Assembly (NCBI RefSeq): GCF_024679095.1
Contig: NW_026111776.1
Span: forward strand, 846,049 to 910,048
Direction: 5' to 3'
Source of the DNA: Eriocheir sinensis
Lineage: Eukaryota > Arthropoda > Malacostraca > Decapoda > Varunidae
DNA length: 64,000 bases
Positions 1 to 12,745 of this stretch are shown here, piece after piece; within the stretch, counting starts at the first letter, position 1; the number at the start of each line of letters is the position of its first letter. Both the position numbers and the translations under genes were made by a program. The notes under the pieces were generated by a model. That model was given only the letters and a program-made list of their open reading frames with translations, was not told the origin of the DNA and did not search any database.

Positions 1-24
1 CCCTGATATTTCTCTTTCCGAAAA

Positions 25-779
<755 letters not shown>

Positions 780-780
<1 letters not shown>

Positions 781-2069
781 ACGGTGTGTAGAGTTGTTAC
801 TGGAGGCGTTTGATGTTTTTATCCTATTTGAAATCAGTAAAAAAGAGAAAAAGGGAAATAATGTAAATCCAGGCATTATCTATAACTGTGGAGGGACAGA
901 AAAAGAGCTTCATGGATTAAGCGACAGAGTGATTAAAGATATTCAAATGTCAATTAAGACTAAAAGTAGACTTGTACAGGTCGTATTATGCGCAGAAGTG
1001 AAAGCAGACGAAGAACCAAAGTAGCAACTCAGGAACGGCAGGAGGATTCAGGGCAGACAGAGAACCAGGAGAAGAAATTAAATTAGGTCATTTGCCGGAG
1101 GAGAATGGAACACTGTTATCAGACTAAGAGCTGCAGGACGCTGGTAGAGGCTTGTGCCGGCCCTGGACTTGTAGTGGCTGATAATGAACCGATTTCACAG
1201 TCCAACACAGCGTCTTCGTAACAGCCCGAACCAAACTATAGAATCCCATACAATCGAAAATGGTGAGGTCCTCGATGCCACGCTAAATACACAAGACTTT
1301 TCCTGTATAGTTTCATCAAATTTGTGAACTTAAATACAAACACTAGATACTATACAAGGAAATTTCGATGGCTCTGGTATTGGTTTGGGAGCTTACTAAC
1401 CGATCATGGGGAACTGTGAAACTGGCCCAATGAGACGTTGCTGATAAAAGTGATAACGTCAGACACTATAAATATTCGAGTCTTTTTAAATGAAGGGAGG
1501 GAGAGGAAGAGGAGGAAGAAGAAGAAGAGGAGGAGGAGGAGGAGGAGGAGGAGAGGGTTAGTGAATGAAGGGGGGGAGAGGTTAAAGCTGTGCAGTAACA
1601 GTTAATAGTTAATCTGATGCGGTAATCACTTAAATTATACAAAAATATGATAATCCGAGTAACTGTGAGATCATTATAGAACATCCCGGCTAAGCTTTCC
1701 CTTTTAATCCGTCACTGACATTATTCTCGTCCGCCCATTACCTTCTCTGTAGTCTTAATCTCTTCCCGGTGTTCGTTATGAAGCGCCCGATGATGAAAAG
1801 GAAAAAAAAAACACATTCACGTTGATGTCACGAAGACGCTTTGAGGAGCTATTCGTTTTGTGTCCTCGGAGCGGCGCGGCGGTGGGCGGGAATGTTTTCT
1901 TTAATGCTTCTTTTGGTGTCGTTTTTGTGTCATTTTGTTACTGAGAAACCTGCGCGGGGTTGAAGGATTTTTTTCACTTTTGACATTTGTTGCTTAAAAG
2001 TGGCAATCATTTCAGTATTTAGTGTATATCTGCGTCATTCATCGTATCCTTTTAATTTTACTTTATTTT
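780..2069. other. Intergenic stretch without recognised genes
   Basis: Apart from a GGA-rich run at about 1496-1555, this is unique AT-rich sequence. No coding signal or transposon was recognised. Confidence 0.6.
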
Positions 2070-2446
2070 TTGTATATTTAGCATCGTTTATTTCATTATC
2101 ATTTATCTTATTTGTTTATTTAGCATTGTTTATTTCATTATCATTTATCTTATTTGTTTATTTAGCATTGTTTATTTCATTATCATTTATCTTATTTGTT
2201 TATTTAGCATTGTTTATTTCATTATCATTTATCTTATTTGTTTATTTAGCATCGTTTATTTCATTATCATTTATCTTATTTGTTTATTTAACATTGTTTA
2301 TCTCATTATCATTTATCTTATTTGTTTATTTAGCATTGTTTATCTCATTATCATTTATCTTATTTGTTTATTTAGCATTGTTTATTTCATTATCATTTAT
2401 CTTATTTGTTTATTTAGCATTGTTTATTTCATTATCATTTATCTTA
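2070..2446. repeat. 42 bp minisatellite, about 9 copies
   Basis: The AT-rich unit tttgtttatttagcattg... continues with tttatttcattatcatttatctta and repeats with few changes. The unit length is a multiple of 3 (14 codons), so an open frame of LFVYLALFISLSFI repeats runs through it. I regard this as a by-product of the repeat. Confidence 0.95.
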
Positions 2447-2734
2447 TCTATAGCATTACCTACTTTTATTTATCGAAGCTTTACTTAACGACATCAACTT
2501 TTGTGATTATTGTAAATGATATCATACCTGCATTTGTTATTAGATCGTAGCTTCAAAGCGAGTCAGACTTTGTGGCTAATCAGTTAATTGGCTTTGTTTT
2601 CCTCCAGACCGCTGCCTCTTCAACTGCCTTTGTCATTATTAAATTCCTATTGTCATGATTGTAGACGTATATCCTGTATGTTTTAGATGATCCCCGCTTG
2701 TTTGTTTCCATTACTTAATGTGTTTAAGACTGAT

Positions 2735-3165
2735 CTATTTTTGCGACCTTAACACAAGGGCTTTTCTTTTTTACCTTAAGACCTTGACCTTTCCTTGGTT
2801 ATACTTGTTTTTTTTTTTTTTTTTTTGTATTTTTCTTCTTTCATTAAGTTATGTGTTAGTGTTGTCCTTTCCTTGGTGTTACTTGTTTTTGTATTTATTT
2901 TCGACCTTGATTAAAACAACGCAAGAGAGCTTTTTTTTTATGATCTTAAGACAAGAGAATGATTATTTTTTGCGACCTTAAGACAACACAAGAGCTTTTA
3001 TGCGACCTTAGGACAACACAAGAAAGCTTTTATTTCGACCTTAAACTATAGAGGAGAGCCTTTTTTTTTTACCTTAAGACAACACACGATAATATTTTTT
3101 GAGACCTCAAGACAATGCAGGAGAGCTTCTATTGCGACCGCAGCTCAAGAGTTTTATCGAGTACC
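2735..3165. repeat. Degenerate ~35-50 bp repeats (gcgaccttaagacaacacaagagagctttt)
   Basis: About eight variable copies of a motif reading gaccttaagacaacacaagagagc plus a T run occur at about 2743, 2905, 2940, 2968, 3003, 3037, 3071 and 3100. Spacing and length vary. Confidence 0.7.
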
Positions 3166-3215
3166 TTGCCGTGGCTCGCGAGGTGTGCCGTACCTTGTGC
3201 CACCATCACCAGGGG

Positions 3216-3503
3216 TTGGCAAGGGAAGGGTGGCAGGGGTAGGGTGGCAGGGGCAGGGTGGCAGGGGCAGATTGGCAGGGGCAGATTGGCAGGGGCAGGG
3301 TGGCAGGGGCAGATTGGCAGGGGCAAGGTGGCAGGGGCAGGGTGGCAGGGGCAGGGTGGCAGGGGCAGATTGGCAGGGGCAGATTGGCAGGGGCAGGGTG
3401 GCAGGGGCAGGGTGGCAGGGGCAGGGTGGCAGGGGCAGAGTGGCAGGGGCAGATTGGCAGGGGTAGGGTGGCAGAATAGCAGGGCAGACTGGCAGGGTAT
3501 AAG
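3216..3503. repeat. 14 bp G-rich minisatellite, about 20 copies
   Basis: The unit ggcaggggcagggt alternates with ggcaggggcagatt in a mixed order. The + strand is strongly G-rich. All frames read through for long stretches (GWQGQ-type repeats), which are not genes. Confidence 0.95.
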
Positions 3504-3958
3504 CCATTCGTCAGGTTAATGGCGTGTACCATGCGATACGTTTCTAGCGGCCCTTTATCAACTGCGTCGGATCCAGATGAATTACGGGATGGAGTGACCT
3601 TTTCTGTGGCCTGCGATCGCCTTCTCAGGTTGGTATTGTCAAATGCTCCCATCCCTCACACCAACTATTTCCAAAGGCCAAAAAGGAGGTTAATCGAGTT
3701 CTAATGAGTGTTCTTTTAGGTTCACGGTACAGAAGAAGGCTCAGACTACCACCAGGGTCATAAAAGTACCCCTGGAAATGCCCTAAACTCCCACGAAAGA
3801 CTAGTAAATTAGGTGTTCTTGGGCGCAGAAATGTTTAAGAATATGGCCCTAATTAGTTCGCGTATCTGTCGCTTGGCGGATTGGCGTTGGGACCTTTGCA
3901 AGGGGGAGGAGGAGACCGATGGGGGACGATTTGAGAGCCGAGTTTTTAGTAGTTGTTC

Positions 3959-4164
3959 TTAACCCGGTAGCAGCGACGGGCCAGATTTGTGGCTTTACCG
4001 TGTATCAGCGGCGGGCCAAATTTTTGCCATGATATAAACCCCAAAATTTGATTATGCATAAACTGATCACAAATGCATTGATATATATTATGTAATGGTT
4101 TGTGTGAGCGATGTTTTTTTTCTCACTTTTCTCGCTTAGAGGGACCATTAAGAACATGATCCCT
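3959..4164 (+). mobile_element. TTAA-ended MITE-like repeat, left-end copy
   Basis: The segment starts TTAACCCGGTAGCAGCG and carries the internal block gggccaaatttttgccatgatata...gcataaactgatcac...tttgtgtgagcgatg...ggaccattaagaacatgatccct. The same block occurs at 46996-47205, where the right end reads GGCTACAGGGTTAA, the inverted match of the left end here. This copy lacks the right terminus. TTAA target duplication and CCC-starting inverted ends are typical of piggyBac-type MITEs; the superfamily is inferred. No coding capacity. Confidence 0.7.
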
Positions 4165-5100
4165 TTGTGTTTATTTGTATCCTTTCCTCGGCATCCTTTT
4201 TAATTTTCTTTTCTTGTTTTGTTCTTTTTTTTTTTTCTCGTTTTAATGGTAATATTTTGCTTTACTTTATTATTGAATTATTTTTTTTTGAGGAGCCGTA
4301 TTTTTTTTGAAGACCTTATTTTAATTTGTTTCCTTTAAAAAATGATATTTGTAATTTCGTGTTGGCTTTCGTTTTTATTACTTCCTTTTTACGTGATAGT
4401 TTTTGTCTATTTTTCTTTTGTTTTCTTGACGAGTAGATCATGTTACAGAATGCAGTGTTTTATAGTATTTAATCCTTTCATAACGACATTTTTTTATTGA
4501 CATATATAATGAAGTACATCCCTTGCATTTATTTTACGATAAAGAAGAAGGATCAGGAAAACACAACCTGGGCACAAACAAAATCGTAGGTCTTTCCTTA
4601 AAAATAACAAAAACAAATGAAAAGAATAAAAAAATGCGCAATGGATTACTGCCCATGTATCTTCCTGCGCGTTACTTTATTATACCAGGGGATAAATGTA
4701 ATAAAAAATAAACGTATAATCGCTGAATGAGTAAAAAGTGCTTCTCTTAAATCACCACTTTTTTTCCGTGTTCACTTAATTTGGCGAGCAATGCGGCGCG
4801 AGGCGAAGCGAGGCATGGACGTTTATGGGCGAATTTCTATCAAAACTTTGCGGAAGTCATCGGGTTGGCTGATTAATGCTCGCCCGGGAGTTTTGGAGGT
4901 AATTTTGCAATGTTTTAATATGTAGTTCTGGCGAGGCTGCGCGTGGCTGTGTTTACGGGCGGGAAGGTTGCTTATGTGTTCGTGAGACGCCGGGGTGTGT
5001 GTCTGTGGCTGGTGAGAGAGAGAAGGGAGGGGTGGATGAGAGGGATAGAGAGAGGTGGATGGGAGAGAGACAGAGGAGGGGAAGAGGGAGAGAAAGAGAG
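4165..5100. other. AT-rich intergenic stretch
   Basis: T-rich sequence with homopolymers. No recognisable gene or element. Confidence 0.6.
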
Positions 5101-5102
5101 GC

Positions 5103-5103
<1 letters not shown>

Positions 5104-5152
<49 letters not shown>

Positions 5153-5172
5153 CACTTAGCTTCCCCCTCCCC

Positions 5173-5230
<58 letters not shown>

Positions 5231-6078
5231 ACTCACGACTTCCATTATACTTCAATAGCCCCATCTTTTTCCTCTTCCGCCCCCCCCCCCCCCCCATTTC
5301 CCATACCCCATCACACCATACACGCCATATACATACCGATACCTACAGACTGCATTCATATTTCTCCTTTTTTCATATTTTTTTCATTTTTTCCTTCCCC
5401 TTTTCCTTTAATTTTATCCTTTACTTCTCCCTCCTTTTTTTCCTCTTCCTTTCTTCTTTCCTTTTTCCTTTCCTTTTCTCATTTTTCCCTTATTTTTTTC
5501 CCTTCACTTTTCCCTCCGTTTTCCTCTTACTTTCTTCTTTCCGTTTTCCTTCCTCTTTCTCCTTTGTATCCTTATTTTTTCCGTTTCTCGTTTTCCTCTT
5601 CCTTTTTTCCTTTCCTCTTTTTCCATTCCCTTTTATCCCACTCCTTCTCCCTTCCTTTTCAGAGTCTTGCATACCTTCCCATTTCACATTCTCTCCTCTC
5701 CCTTCTTTTCCCTCCTCCCATCCCTCGTTTCCCTTCCTTCCTCCCGCCTCCTTACTTCAATAACGCAGTGTAAAAATCCCGCAATAGAGGAGCTAAAGAT
5801 TGACACCCTCGTCCCCACTGTGGTCATGAGGGATGGATAATACCCGGGTTCTTAATTCCTTCCTTACATTTCTCTTTTAACCCTTTTCGTCTTCTCTCAC
5901 GCGTTTCCTCTTTTACCTTTCCTCCCCTTCTCTTCCTTCTTTATTCTCTCTCTTCCTCTTTTCCTCACTCCTTCCTCTCTCTCTTCTTCCTGCACTCTCC
6001 TGCCTTCCTTATCTCCTCTTTTACTGCCCTTCTTTTTACTTTAGTTCCTCCTTTCTTCTTGTACCCCTTCTTTCCTCC

Positions 6079-6172
<94 letters not shown>

Positions 6173-6360
6173 TTCCCTTTTCACCTCTCTCCCTTTTTCC
6201 TCCCTCTCTCTTTCTCTCCCTCTTTTACCTCCTTTCTCTTTCCTTAACCCGTTTCTTCCCCTTTGTCTTCCCTTTTTTCTCTCACCTGCCTCCTCTCATT
6301 TCTTCCTTTTAAACCTCTCCCTCCTTTCCTCCTCCTTGCCTCTCCCCCCTCTCATTTTAT
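5104..6360. repeat. Microsatellites and pyrimidine-rich tract
   Basis: (GA)n lies at 5105-5150, (CA)n at 5176-5228, a ~16 bp C run at about 5281-5295, and (TC)n at 6081-6167. The + strand from about 5240 to 6360 is almost entirely C and T (CTT/CCT words). No gene seen. Confidence 0.9.
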
Positions 6361-6429
6361 ATCCCTAGCTGACAGCCATTTAGATGTAATATAAATGTTA
6401 AGAGTCGCCCGCTGCCGTTCGTGCTGGCA

Positions 6430-6810
6430 CCTCAGAAAGCCAGGGGAGGGAGGAGGAGGAGGAGGAGAAGGAGGAGGAGTGGTGGAGAGGAGGGCAAGGT
6501 GAGGCTTCTTTCCTCCTCCCTTACATTCTTTTCCTCCTTTCCTTCCTCCCTCTCTTCTTCCTCCTCTTCCTCCTCCTCCTCCTCCTTCCTCTCTCTCCTC
6601 CTCCTTTTCCTCCCTCACACTACCAGACACAGGCTTCTCTTTATTTTTCTCCTCCTCCTCCTCCTCCTCCTCCTCCTCCTCGGTAGATAACGACGAAGGA
6701 AAAAAAAGAATAAAGAGGCTATCCATCGTCCTGGGAGGAGGAGGAAGAGGAGAGGAAGGAAGGAAAGAAACCATGGAGGAGAAACATCGCTTGCCACTTT
6801 GGGTTGAAGG

Positions 6811-6868
<58 letters not shown>

Positions 6869-6975
6869 TTGGATTATAATTTCTTCTCTTCTCCGTTCGT
6901 ATGTTGAAGGGATAGGAATTGCAATGGTGGTGGTGGTGGTGGTGGTAGTGGTGGTGGTGGTGGTGGTGGTGGTGT
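6430..6975. repeat. GGA/CCT, (TG)n and (GGT)n repeats
   Basis: GGA runs occur at about 6444-6480 and CCT runs at about 6550-6605 and 6650-6680. (TG)n is at 6812-6864 and (GGT)n at 6925-6975. The GGA and CCT runs are inverted relative to each other and could pair. Confidence 0.9.
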
Positions 6976-7074
6976 TAGGACTGGGCGACAGGAGTGATTT
7001 GAGGTGATGATGATAGATGGCGGTGATGAGTTACTGATGGCCGAGTTAGTGGTGATGGGGGTGGTGGTGCCAAT

Positions 7075-7245
7075 GCAAGATGGCGCCACTATAAACACTC
7101 GCCTGCGCCAGAACGGGCTGGGCCGACCATCAGGCCCCACCTGGAAGAAGCCTTAGGCCGACCATCAGGCCCCACCAGGAAGATGCCTACCGGCGCAACA
7201 GGCAAAGACGTAAAAAAAAAAAAAAAAGTAGTAGTAGTAGTAGTG
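7075..7245 (+). mobile_element. SINE-like or retrotransposon tail with poly(A) and (GTA)n
   Basis: A GC-rich block contains a 35 bp tandem duplication (ggccgaccatcaggccccacc..., starting at 7121 and 7156). It ends in about 16 A's (7212-7227) followed by (GTA)5. A poly(A) or simple-repeat tail after a compact non-coding block is the structure of a retroposed element. No A/B boxes were identified, so it could equally be a LINE 3' end. Confidence 0.5.
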
Positions 7246-7288
7246 GCACCAGGTTTAGAAGTAGTAGTAGACAGTTTGCATTACCATA

Positions 7289-7425
7289 CTACTAGGAAAA
7301 AATCAGGTGAAAAATATATGTAGGTGTTATTAATTCAAGGAGCTTTATTAATAGAAATACTAATAACATCTGTAACACTTATATATTTTTTACCTGATTG
7401 CAAGAGTATTTATTTTTTTCCTAGT
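7289..7425. repeat. Imperfect foldback (inverted repeat)
   Basis: The left arm actaggaaaaaa-tcaggtgaaaaatatat-gtgttatta (about 7289-7332) is matched in inverse by the right arm taataacatctgtaacacttatatattttttacctgat...ttttttcctagt (about 7361-7425). The right arm contains two small insertions. The loop is about 28 bp. A hairpin MITE or a palindromic replication product would look like this. Confidence 0.6.
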
Positions 7426-7429
7426 CACA

Positions 7430-7494
7430 CATTCATCATTAAATTTTATCTCTAATTCTAACTTTCTATACAACTACTTAGAACATGACGTATG

Positions 7495-7531
<37 letters not shown>

Positions 7532-8002
7532 TGACTGACTGCCTCTGATCGATGGCTCACCCTCGGGGCCTTGTGTTCATTTTCTCTCCACCACGCCGCA
7601 GCTTCTTTACCTCCATGTCTCTCCTCTCCCTCTCTCCCTCCTCTTCTTCCTCATCTCTCTCCCTCTCTCGTCCTCTCACTGGATCTCTCTCTCTCCACCC
7701 GTCCCTGCATTTCTCTCCCTTCCCTACCCACCTCTCATTCTCTCTTATTTCCTTCGTCCCGTCTTTACTGATACGGAGAGAGAGAGAGAGAGAGAGAGAG
7801 ATGCTGCAAGGATGTGTCTTGTTGCATGACGATACGCAGAGTATAAATAGAGTCTGAGGGAAGAGGGAAGGAAGGAAGGAAGGAAGAGAAAAGGGAAGGA
7901 TGCAATAACCGTGTGTCTGGTGGTGTGATGAATAGATGACTCATTTTGCGAAGAGGACGAGGAATAGGAAGAGGAAGAGGAGAAATGGGGAGAGGGAAGG
8001 TG

Positions 8003-8039
<37 letters not shown>

Positions 8040-8181
8040 TCATGTGTGTGTATGTTATGGAGAAATACCATCGCCGCTCCCCAAGCCTTTTAAATAATGA
8101 CGACAAATGCCTCGAGACTATCCTACACGGAATTGTCGATAATTAATTTCCTCGCGCGAAGATCCATTATGCAGCGTCCGT

Positions 8182-8252
<71 letters not shown>

Positions 8253-8684
8253 TCCCTAAAGGTTACGTCGTGCCCTCCCCTCCCGTCTTCCTCGTCCTCC
8301 TCCTCCACCTCCTTCCTGTTGACAATCTACATCTTTTAACGCTACTGATGGGGTGCAAACAGAGGTATACTACAAGGTCGCCAGAAACATAGAGGGCTGC
8401 TTGGTGGAGGCCGGTTGATGCCTGATTGGAATTTGCTCTGAAGTGAATTAATGTCAGCGGATAATGAAGTGTACGCTGTAGAGGTAATTGAAGGTTGTGT
8501 GCGTGGACCAGGTAGATGAAGTTGTCTATGTTGGTGATGGTAAATGAGGTTATGTGAATTGACAGCAGCGAATGAAATGTTATGTAGTGACAGTGGTAAA
8601 TAGTCAGTGTGTTGGTTGGCAGGGGTAAATGAAGTCATGTGTGTGGGCAGTAGTGAATGACGATATGTATAGTGTATTAGCAGT

Positions 8685-8720
<36 letters not shown>
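7430..8720. repeat. Short microsatellites in intergenic DNA
   Basis: (TG)n lies at about 7497-7530, (GA)n at 7774-7800, (GGAA)n at about 7868-7886, (GA)n at 8006-8037, (TG)n at 8180-8248 and (CA)n at 8684-8714. No gene recognised between them. Confidence 0.9.
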
Positions 8721-8721
<1 letters not shown>

Positions 8722-9660
8722 AAAGTAATCGTGTATCCGTGCAAGCGACACAACGAGGAGTCAACGCAAAACGCTCGCGCCTTCAACGACAGGACGATAA
8801 ATTTACGCGAGTTGTCCCTGGCCTCGATCCTCACTGTCTGAAGCAGGTGTGGGAGGAAGTCAGGTGGCGGGAGGGGAGTTTGAGGAAGGCATTGGTAACG
8901 AACGAAGGCGAGGGAGCGGAAGGAAGAAGTGGGCGTCTTTGTCTGTGCAGAAGGGAAGTGAGGGGAGGTTGTGTTTAGATGAGTGGGGGGGTGTAGAGGG
9001 AGGGAAGAAGGAGAAGTAAGGGAGGTATTAGTAACAGAGGAGAGGGGGGGTCATTGTTTGTATATAGAAGGGGAGGAGAAGAGGGGAGACGAAAAGGGGG
9101 TGAGAATGGGGATAAAGAGAGGAAGGGGGCTGTTTGGTCGTGAACATGTGTGGTTGCCGGCAGAGGAATGGGAGACTTTTCCTGTTGTGTCTGGCGAAGG
9201 GCTGACGGTGGTGAATGCTCATATGTACCTGTGGGGTGTGATTTGGGTGAAGGAAGTGTAGTGGGCTGTGCTTAAGGCTGAGTGGGAGTGTAGGGGACTT
9301 ATGGATGACTTTGGGGTACATGGGTGATGGGACGGCTGCTAATACCTATGTGTGGGGGGGGGGGAGGCTGGGATGAGTAATGGGCAAGTGTTCTGTGGTG
9401 GTGGGAAAGGGGCTGGTGGCTGTGGTGGAGGAATGCGGTTGTGGATAAGGAAGGGATGGGGGAGGTTCTCTTGAAGGTTGGTCTCTAGTCTGGTTTCTTT
9501 GACTCTAGGAAGGTCATGTCATCTCCGTGTGTGTTGGGGGGGGAGGGGAGGAAGGGTTAAGCTTAAGGATGCAGTCATGTTTTCTGTAAGTTGTTTTGAT
9601 TCGTCTTCTATATTTATCATTCATTGTGTCTTTTATCTTCATTTGCGTACTTGTTTTTTT
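8720..9660. other. G-rich intergenic stretch
   Basis: The + strand is strongly purine/G-rich (GGGAGG, GTGGG words and a G11 run near 9353). No gene or element recognised. Confidence 0.6.
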
Positions 9661-9745
9661 TTTTGTTTTGTTTTTCCAGCAAAGGAGTCAGCTCAAGGGC
9701 ATAAAAAAAGGAAACAAATATGAAAAAAAAGCCCGCTACTCACTG
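9661..9745 (-). repeat. Dispersed repeat copy, probable retrotransposon 3' end
   Basis: The reverse complement matches 43476-43552: gcgagtag-gggcttttttt...gcccttg-gctg--tcctttgctg-aaaa. The two copies are about 80% alike by eye and lie in opposite orientation. I recall similar sequence near the 3' end of decapod jockey-like elements, but that link is inference. Confidence 0.6.
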
Positions 9746-9884
9746 GATTTTGGTTTTTATTCATTCATTCAGTCACGCATTCCTTAATCTCTCTCATGTA
9801 TTTCTTTCTCCTCCCTTCGTTCCTATGCCTTAATTCTTTCATTCTTTTGTTCATTTATTTATTCACTCCTTCAATCTATATTCA

Positions 9885-10235
<351 letters not shown>

Positions 10236-10425
10236 CTCATTCCTCCTACTATCCCACCACGTCCCTTCTCTGCTCCCTTCAACAGTATAATTTTCTATTG
10301 ATTGTGGTTTTATGTCAACTGTTTTTCTTGGATATATATTTGCCCTAAGAGTTTCAGCTTTGATGTGTTTTTCTGGTTGACTTTTCGTTTTCTTTCTCGT
10401 ATGGGGATGAATGAGGGGACCTCTA

Positions 10426-10427
<2 letters not shown>

Positions 10428-10497
<70 letters not shown>

Positions 10498-10555
10498 CAG
10501 TGACGGGTCGTTGCTCGCTTACCAACCCCGCATCGCGAAGGCTAATCACACACAC

Positions 10556-10606
<51 letters not shown>
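10428..10606. repeat. (TG)n and (CA)n in inverted arrangement
   Basis: (TG)n at 10428-10497 and (CA)n at 10546-10606 are separated by ~48 bp and are complementary, so a long hairpin is possible. Confidence 0.93.
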
Positions 10607-10607
<1 letters not shown>

Positions 10608-11204
10608 TCAACAGTACCCTCCCAGCTGTGCTGTTTGGTGTAATGAAATGGGACAGAAAACAAAGGGAGGGAGCGAAGGTAAGGCCCTGAAGACTGGCCG
10701 TGGTGAGGAGCTACCAAATAAAAGGGTTAGGGCTGCGAAAAGGTAGAATAAAACTGAGAGTGGGAAGCGACCAGGAGGAAAGAATGGTATGGAAGGAGGA
10801 AATACAACGAACTCTGATAAAAGGGAGGAATAACCCAAAGCAACGGAGGTGAAAATATGACCAAAATATAATGGATGGGAAAGAATTAATTGAGAAAACG
10901 GATTTTAGAATTGTACAAAGAGAGTAAAATTAATGACGAGTAGCAAGGAGTTAGGAGGGCCTTAAAATCATTAGATCGAGAAATTAGGAACATGTAAGAA
11001 TATAAACAATAGATGGGTTACTTAAGACCATAGCGATACCAGCAAATAGGACATGCCTTAAAAGTAACCTAAGTAGAGGGATGACAAAAGCAAGTATACA
11101 AGCATAAGCAGAGGAAGGATATAAAAGTATAGAAAGAAAAGTTAGCAAAAAGAAAGTAAGATCGTAGTTAAATAAGTAGGAATGTAGAAGGAGGAGTAAG
11201 TGGA
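10607..11204. other. Purine-rich intergenic stretch
   Basis: A/G-rich unique sequence without recognised genes. Confidence 0.6.
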
Positions 11205-12745
11205 TGTTAGATGGAGGAATGAGAAGACAGATATATGAAAAAAATACTGAAAAATAAACAACATTGCGAGCAGTAAGAACATAAATGAAAATATTGGAGT
11301 AAAGTAAATTAGTCAGCACGAAAACAATAAGGAGAGAAAGCAAATGTTAGATATAAAAAGCGAAGACAATTGAATTATTAAAAAATCAGGTAGTAATAAA
11401 GAAAATAACATAGATAATAGTGAAAACAATAGGATAAGTTAATAAATGGGTGTGAAAACTCAGCTCGCATAGTTACATAAGCGTAGAAGGGAAGAAAAGG
11501 AAGAAGCAAAGAGGAGCAGGGAACGGAGGAGGAAGGAAAGGAAAGGGGGAAGAGGGATTGATGATGGTTGATGCACTGCGGGAGGGGGGAGAGGGGAAGA
11601 AGAAGTGGGTGAGGGGAGAGGGGGAGGGAGGCTGGGAAGATGAGGAGGCGGGGGAGGAAAATAGGAGAGGAGGGGTGTGAAGGGGGCACAGGAGAGGAGG
11701 GGAGGAGGTGGCGCGGCTTGTTACGAAACCCTCAGCGTCTTCTTCTTAATTATTGACGAGGGCGAAGGAGAAGTGTAGCGAAGAGAAAGAGTGAAGGAGA
11801 AAGGTGTGGTGGAGGAGACGTTAGGATGAGAAGGTGATGAAGAGGAGGGGAAGGAGGAGGAGGAAAAAGATGATGATGAAGGAGAAAGAGAGGAAGAAGA
11901 AGGAAGAAAAAGAGTGAAGGAGACGTAAGGATGGGAAGGTGATGAAAAGGAGGGGAAGGAGTAGGAGGAGGAAAAGGAAAAAAGATGATGATGGAGAAGG
12001 AGGAAGGGGAAGAAGGAGGAAGTGAAAGACGATGATAAAAAGAGATAATGGGAAGTAGAAACGGTGTGAGGATGGGAAGAGAATGAAGAGGAGAGGAAGG
12101 AGGAGTAGGAGGAGAAGGAAAAAAGATTATGATGGAGTAGGAGGAAGGGGAAGAAGGAGGAAGTGAAAGACGATTTAGATGGAGGATGAGAGAAGACAAA
12201 CATATGAAAACGTAAAAAATAAACAACATTGCGAGCAGTAAGAACATAAGTGAAAAATATTGGAGTAAGTAAATTAGTCAGCTTGAAAACAATAAGGAGA
12301 GAAAGCAAATGTTAGATATAAGAAGCGAAGACAATTGAATTATAGGTAGCAATAAAGAAAATAACATAGATAATAGTGAAAAAATAGGATAAAGTTAATA
12401 AATGGGTGTGAAAACTCAGCTCGCATATTCACGTAGCGTAGAAGGGAAAAAAGGAAAGAAGAAAAAGGAGTCGAGGAACGGAGAAGGGTAAGGAAAGAGG
12501 GAAGGAATTGATGATGGTTGATGCACTGTGGGAGGAGGGAGGAGGGAGGCTGGGAAGATGAGGAGGCGGGGAGGAAAATAGGAGAGGAGGGTTGGGAACA
12601 GAGGATAGGAGGTGAGGAGGTGGCGCGGCTTGTTACGAAACCCCTCAGCGTCTTCTTCTTATTGACGAGGGCAGGAGAAGTGTGGTGTGGTGGAGGAGAC
12701 GTTAGGATGGGAAGGAATGAAAAGGAATAAGGAGGAGGAGGAAAA
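11205..12745. repeat. Direct segmental duplication, ~600 bp copies offset by ~970 bp
   Basis: Copy 1 (about 11205-11860) and copy 2 (about 12175-12745) share, in order: ttagatggagga..., aacaacattgcgagcagtaagaacata, gtcagc--gaaaacaataaggagagaaagc, aaatgggtgtgaaaactcagctcgcat, gatgatggttgatgcactg and gcggcttgttacgaaaccc. The last part is a purine-rich agaagtgt-g stretch. Between them lie GGA-rich repeats that themselves repeat gacg-taaggatgggaaggtgatgaa-aggaggggaagg about three times. Copies differ by many small indels. Confidence 0.88.

Noticed and set aside
2000..2488. 162-codon hydrophobic frame (LFVYLALFISLSFI repeats) suggesting a membrane protein
   Set aside because: It is the translation of a 42 bp AT-rich minisatellite; hydrophobicity follows from T-richness.
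3115..3652. Several Gly/Arg or Pro/Cys-rich frames
   Set aside because: They are produced by the 14 bp G-rich minisatellite, which reads through in most frames on both strands.
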